NCBI RefSeq assembly: GCF_000143415.4
Contig: NW_003314328.1
Span: forward strand, 1,916-65,915
DNA: 64,000 nt
DNA from: Selaginella moellendorffii
Taxonomy: Eukaryota; Streptophyta; Lycopodiopsida; Selaginellales; Selaginellaceae
Direction of reading: 5' to 3'
The position numbers were made by a program, and so were the translations under genes. The notes beneath the pieces are model-generated. The model saw nothing but the letters and a program-made list of their open reading frames with translations. It ran no database searches and was not told the origin of the DNA. The first letter of the stretch is position 1, and the number at the start of each line of letters is the position of its first letter. Shown in pieces: positions 59,940-64,000 of the stretch.

Positions 59940-61030
59940 CCTAGATGCCACTTGGGACAGCAACCAAGTCGTCCACTGGAACCATCTCTAAGATATCCCC
60001 GAGGCGAAATTCTAAGAAGCTCATGCTTTTGGCAAGTCCAATCCCTAATCTCAAGCTTGATCTTGTTCTACAAAGTCGCAATGGTGGGAAGTTGTCTTGG
60101 AAGGAAATACCATTGGACTTTTTGATGGATTTGTGTCCACAAAAGCTCGCATTGCTCCAGGCCTCAGGACCATGCCAAGCAAAGCTTTCGAAAGTGCAGC
60201 ACAAGGAGCATGCTCTTCAAAGAGATCGGCCAATTGTAAGAGACAATGGCCTGGATGGAGCCACAGGACCTTGATGAGTATCTCCAAAACATCCTCGCCA
60301 ATCTTCCAGGACATCCGGTCCTCGTCCTCATCATCCATTTCCTCGTCGTCCATTTCCCCGTCGTCTTGGATCGAGCTTTCCTTGGCAGCACTGGCAAACT
60401 GTCCAGGAGGGTTATATTCCTCTTTACTATAAAGGCTCCGACGATCTTGAGAGCAACCTTGCCTTCTTCTTCTTTGCGAGTTGGAAGGACTTCACTACTA
60501 TATGGACAGTATTTGTGTGTGATCTTTTCTCCAGACGAGTGTTCAAAGGCACTACCCAATTTTGAATCTTACCAAAAATATTCCTTTGGAATGGCCATAG
60601 TGAGTGCAAGACGATACAAGCTTGTTGTGCCTATATTCGATATCGGAGCTTGGAACTCTGTGTTGATGTAGTGCGAATGGATGGGAGGAAATCGATGGCT
60701 CGGCGGAGTACTGTGTGGTCAAGGTGAATGGTATGGGTTGAAGGCTCTTCGATCAGACGAGGAGCGATTAGCATCACAGTTGCTAAAGGTTAGCGTGCAA
60801 TTGGAGATATCAAGCTTGTCTCGCCACCATTCGAAGTATTCAAGCTTGAGAAGTGGCAGAATGGTTTCTTAGGTGCCCGGTATAATACTGGGCCTGTGAA
60901 GTGGTGGGGAGCAATGCCAAGGAGATTGCATGCTTGACTGGAACTGATGATCAAGAAGATTGGGGACTGGACTTTGGAATGATGAAAGTTGACAACAAGT
61001 TTGTGAGCATCACGTCCTCCTCCCTACATT
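59940..61030 (+). pseudogene. Third F-box copy, broken
   Basis: Plus-strand pieces match the intact F-box gene in order: a DILEMVP-like start, NLKLDLVLQSRNGGKLSWKE with IPLDFLMDL, an insertion (about 60150-60420), GQYLCVIFSPDECSKALPNFESYQ, ARRYKLVVPIFDIGAWNSVLM then EEIDGSAEYC, and the 3' end near 60970. A stop at 60669 and several frame changes break it. The last bases (60988-61059) match, inverted, the end of the PPR at 44.6 kb. Confidence 0.8.
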
Positions 61031-61059
61031 CCCCATGCACTCTGTGCGGCACCCGCCAC
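60988..61059 (+). repeat. Inverted copy of the PPR 3' end (44622-44693)
   Basis: GTTGACAACAAGTTTGTGAG and CCCTACATTCCCCATGCACT are the reverse complement of 44622-44693 with few changes. It marks the junction of an inverted duplication that also includes the flanking F-box fragments. Confidence 0.9.
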
Positions 61060-61131
61060 GAGATTTAACTTGGTTTTCTCATTTTCCAGGCCACTGCCAA
61101 GAAAAGCTAGATCGTCAAATGAGAAGCATAC

Positions 61132-63144
61132 ATGATCTACGAGAAACTGGGCGATGGCAACGTTGGCCAGTGGGTCGAGCGCATCAAGTCATGCACAAGC
61201 CTTTCTCGAGCGACGCAGCTCCACGCACAGCTCCTCCACTCGCACAAGAGTCTCGAATTCGACACTTACCTCTCCAACTTGCTCGTCCAGATGTATGGCA
61301 AATGCGGCAGCCTCCAAAACGCTCGCGACGTCTTTGACGGCATCCGCCACAAAGATGTCTTCTCGTGGAACTTGCTGCTCTCGGCGCATGCCCAGAACGG
61401 GGAATTGGAGGACGCCAGGCGGTTGTTTGAGGCCATCCCGTGCAAAGACTCGGTGTCATGGAACACGATTTTGACTGCGCTCGTCCAGGGCGAGAGGGTG
61501 GACGAAGCGAGGGCTATCTTTGATGACATGGATTTGGAGGACAGGGATCCGGTGTCGTGGAATGTGATGCTTACTGGATATGCCCAAGCTGGGCATTTGG
61601 AGAAAGCACAGGAGGTTTTTGATGGGATGCCGGTTTGGAACTTGAGCTCCTGGAATGCGCTGTTGTCGGGATACTCGCAAGCGGATTGTTTTGAGGAAGC
61701 CAAGGATGTGTTTGATCGCATGCCCGCGAAAGATTTAACTTCGTGGAGTGCCATGCTTGCTACAGTTGCTACCTTGGGGCATATGTCTGAAGCTAAGGAG
61801 TTTTTTGGGTTAATCCCCGAGTGGAATACCATTTCATGCACGGCTATGCTGTCGTGCTTTGCGAAACACGGGCATTTAGAACAAGCTAAAAGTGTTTTTG
61901 ACAAGATGCCTGTGAGGGATTTTATTTCGTGGAACGCCATGCTATCTGCATATACCCAATGCGAGCATCTTGATTCTGCCTTGGAGCTCTTTAACGCCAT
62001 GCCCGAGCGAAACTCCGTGTCGTGCACGACAATCCTCGGCGGCTGCGCTCACAGCAATCGAGCTAGTGAAGCGGAGCGCATCTTTGCGAGTATCCCGGGT
62101 CGCTACAACGACGATGTCGTGTGCTGGAATGCCATGCTGAGCGTCTATGCTCGCGACGGAAACTCCTTGGAGAATTCTAGGATTTTCTTCGAGGCCATGC
62201 CGCGCCGGAACCTCGTCTCGTTTGTCACCATGATGTGCGCCTACGCTCAGAGTGGGAGATGCCAGGACGCCGGAGCTCTGCTGGATAGGATGCCACACCA
62301 CGACGTGGTTTCATCTACGTCGGCGATCCACGCATATGCGCAACGAGGGCTTTTGCGTGAGGCGATGGATGTGTTCTCGGCGATGCGCGAGTGGAGCGTG
62401 GTGGCATGCAACGCGATGGTAAATGGGTTTTCCCAGCTTGGGCGTGTGGAAGAGGCCAAGGCAATTGTGGATTCCATGCCTGCCCACGACGTGAGCTCCT
62501 GGAACGCTATCCTCGTCGCGTATGCCCGCGAAGGGCATATGGAACAGCTCGAGCGGTTCTTTACCGCGATGCCGGACAAGAACGCTGCGTCGTGGAGCTT
62601 GCTCATCGCCGCCATCGCCGGTGATGGCAGGCCCAGCGCCGCGAGAAAGATCTTCGAGACCATCAGTCGCGACGAGGATTTGCCGCTGTGGAACACGATG
62701 CTGGGAGTTCTCGCACAGAGCTCGCAAGACATCGGCACCGCCGAGGAGATGTTTAGAGAGATGACGATGGCAGGCGCGAGCAGCCCAGATGAGATCAGCT
62801 TTACGTGGATTCTACTCGAGTGTAGCCATTCGGGGGACTTGGAGGCGGGATATGGATGGTTTTGCTCCATGAGAATGGACTATGGCGTGAGAACGAGCAA
62901 GCAGCACTATGGGTGTGTGATCGACTTGCTGGGGCGAGCTGGGCGACTGGACGAAGCTCAGGATCTTCTCGCAAACATGCCGTTCAAGCCGCAAGCTCCT
63001 GAGTGGACTTGCTTTCTCGGAGCTTGCAGGAAGAGTTATAGCCCTGACACCACGATGAACTTGGCGGCAAGTAGAGTGTTTGTCCTTGAGCCGAAAAATG
63101 CTGCTCCTTACCTGTTGCTCACTAGAAGAAACACTAGCAACTAA
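61132..63144 (+). CDS. PPR protein built mostly of short S-type repeats, without DYW
   Basis: Single exon, 670 residues from MIYEKLGDGNVGQW. After a RIKSCTSLSRATQLHAQLLH start it is a run of about 18 repeats, mostly the 31-residue S form, each centred on SWNA(M/L)LS.YAQ.GHLE.A (for example VSWNVMLTGYAQAGHLEKAQ and SWNAMLSAYTQCEHLD). It ends with an E-like part (DEAQDLLANMPFKPQAPEW) and stops at NTSN. The E/E+ and DYW regions are missing or shortened. RNA binding in mitochondria or plastids is expected; a clear targeting peptide is not visible. A decayed copy lies at 58989-59760. Confidence 0.9.
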   Translation: MIYEKLGDGNVGQWVERIKSCTSLSRATQLHAQLLHSHKSLEFDTYLSNLLVQMYGKCGSLQNARDVFDGIRHKDVFSWNLLLSAHAQNGELEDARRLFEAIPCKDSVSWNTILTALVQGERVDEARAIFDDMDLEDRDPVSWNVMLTGYAQAGHLEKAQEVFDGMPVWNLSSWNALLSGYSQADCFEEAKDVFDRMPAKDLTSWSAMLATVATLGHMSEAKEFFGLIPEWNTISCTAMLSCFAKHGHLEQAKSVFDKMPVRDFISWNAMLSAYTQCEHLDSALELFNAMPERNSVSCTTILGGCAHSNRASEAERIFASIPGRYNDDVVCWNAMLSVYARDGNSLENSRIFFEAMPRRNLVSFVTMMCAYAQSGRCQDAGALLDRMPHHDVVSSTSAIHAYAQRGLLREAMDVFSAMREWSVVACNAMVNGFSQLGRVEEAKAIVDSMPAHDVSSWNAILVAYAREGHMEQLERFFTAMPDKNAASWSLLIAAIAGDGRPSAARKIFETISRDEDLPLWNTMLGVLAQSSQDIGTAEEMFREMTMAGASSPDEISFTWILLECSHSGDLEAGYGWFCSMRMDYGVRTSKQHYGCVIDLLGRAGRLDEAQDLLANMPFKPQAPEWTCFLGACRKSYSPDTTMNLAASRVFVLEPKNAAPYLLLTRRNTSN

Positions 63145-64000
63145 AATAGATAATATTTCTCTCTCTACTATCATTGAGTTCAGAACTTTGGATTGATGGT
63201 TTATTCACTCAAACCTGCCGGAGCAGCCTGGCCACTATGCCATCTACTGGGAGCTGATAAACAATCTAGATTACTCCAATCATTTGCTTTTAAACAGGTT
63301 GTAATGTTCTGGATTGGTCATTCACTGCTGTCCCATACATAATGGGGAGAAAAACTGGGACAATCGGACTCCTCCAGCTTGTGATTGTGTAAAAATGCAG
63401 CTTTGCAGACGCAAAGGAGCCCAAAAGCTGGAGATTAATTTATTTTGTACTGAATCCAAAAGAAAAGCATAAAATGTTGAGAACAATTAGTAGTAGCAAA
63501 GTTAATTAACATGCACAACATCAAGAAAATGAAATTATACATCCAAAAGCCTTTAGACTTGTGATAGTGCTCATAGAAAAATAATATCTTAATATTGTAT
63601 CATCAACATTAAAAGACTGGAAGGCTTACAAAATCTATAATTCATTTTTGTTAATCCTAAAAGAAATCCTAAATAAACTTTGGATCAAAATAAAAAATAC
63701 TTGCCCACGTTCTCAGGTGGCCAAGGCTTTTTTCTCTCAGATTGTACGCTTTCATCATTGTCTCTAATAGAGGCTCCAAGTTCGTTGGAAACTTTTAGAA
63801 GCCTAGGAACAACGCTCAGTTTCAGCAGTGCTAGTCTGACACTCAAATTGAGTGCACTAATCAAACATTTGAGATGCCACTATAGGCTTTCTACAAGGCT
63901 AAACCAGCTTCATGGCTGTGATGGCTTCTACATGCTGAGTATGCTTACAATACAACACACCACTTGGCTATAGGCATGGCACCATATGCGGCACTTTATG
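63145..64000. other. AT-rich 3' flank, no gene recognised
   Basis: No motif-bearing frame. The open frame 63680-63973 has no family features. The stretch continues to the window edge. Confidence 0.5.

Overview
This is nuclear plant DNA, most likely from a lycophyte close to Selaginella moellendorffii. The signs are many introns of about 50-110 bp, dense gene packing, three pentatricopeptide-repeat (PPR) genes plus PPR relics (lycophytes have an extreme PPR and RNA-editing load), class III peroxidases, phenylalanine ammonia-lyase and BAHD enzymes, and a SPATA17-like IQ protein expected only where motile, flagellated sperm survive. The species is inferred from gene content; no database was consulted.

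Layout. 0-10 kb is accessory and transposon-rich: the 3' part of a spliced gene resembling a decayed beta-class DNA N4/N6 methyltransferase, an old LTR fragment, a FunK1-like kinase gene with an apparent frameshift, a 2.9 kb internally deleted Ty3/Gypsy element with both LTRs and a 4-bp target duplication, a TA/GATA microsatellite and a possible copia-type LTR. 10.2-15.2 kb holds two secreted hydrolases on the minus strand: a serine carboxypeptidase-like protein and a GH3 beta-glucosidase. 15.6-19.3 kb is a complete Mutator-like element (MULE) with about 295-bp GC-rich terminal inverted repeats and a perfect 9-bp target duplication. 20-24.8 kb is an ECA3-type Ca2+-ATPase of about 33 exons, followed by the SPATA17-like gene. 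27-29.5 kb has a class III peroxidase with a Gln/Asn-rich N-terminal repeat, converging on and overlapping an FCP1/CPL4-like phosphatase. 31-33.2 kb is a DYW-type PPR. 33.2-38.7 kb is gene-poor. 38.7-44.7 kb has a DUF4408 protein, a PLAT-plus-four-TM protein, an SGNH/SASA-type carbohydrate esterase and a PLS-type PPR. 44.7-47.1 kb has a broken and an intact F-box gene.

47.2-58.1 kb is dense housekeeping and phenylpropanoid territory: ribosomal protein S9, a BAHD acyltransferase, an unusual PAL, a decayed MATE transporter, a second peroxidase, a divergent pair (Mal d 1-associated-like and EAF elongation factor), a 66-residue unknown and a queuosine-salvage enzyme. 58.9-63.1 kb repeats the PPR and F-box theme: a decayed PPR copy, a third broken F-box copy and an intact PPR. 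The F-box/PPR junction there is an inverted copy of the one at 44.6-45.4 kb.

Functional links are inferred: BAHD, PAL and two peroxidases within about 27 kb suggest phenylpropanoid chemistry, and the PPRs suggest organellar RNA processing. The most distinctive observations are the methylase-like gene, the PAL with Tyr at the substrate-selectivity position next to a BAHD gene, the prion-like repeat on a secreted peroxidase, the intact young-looking MULE with a duplicated 63-bp exon, and the inverted F-box/PPR duplication.
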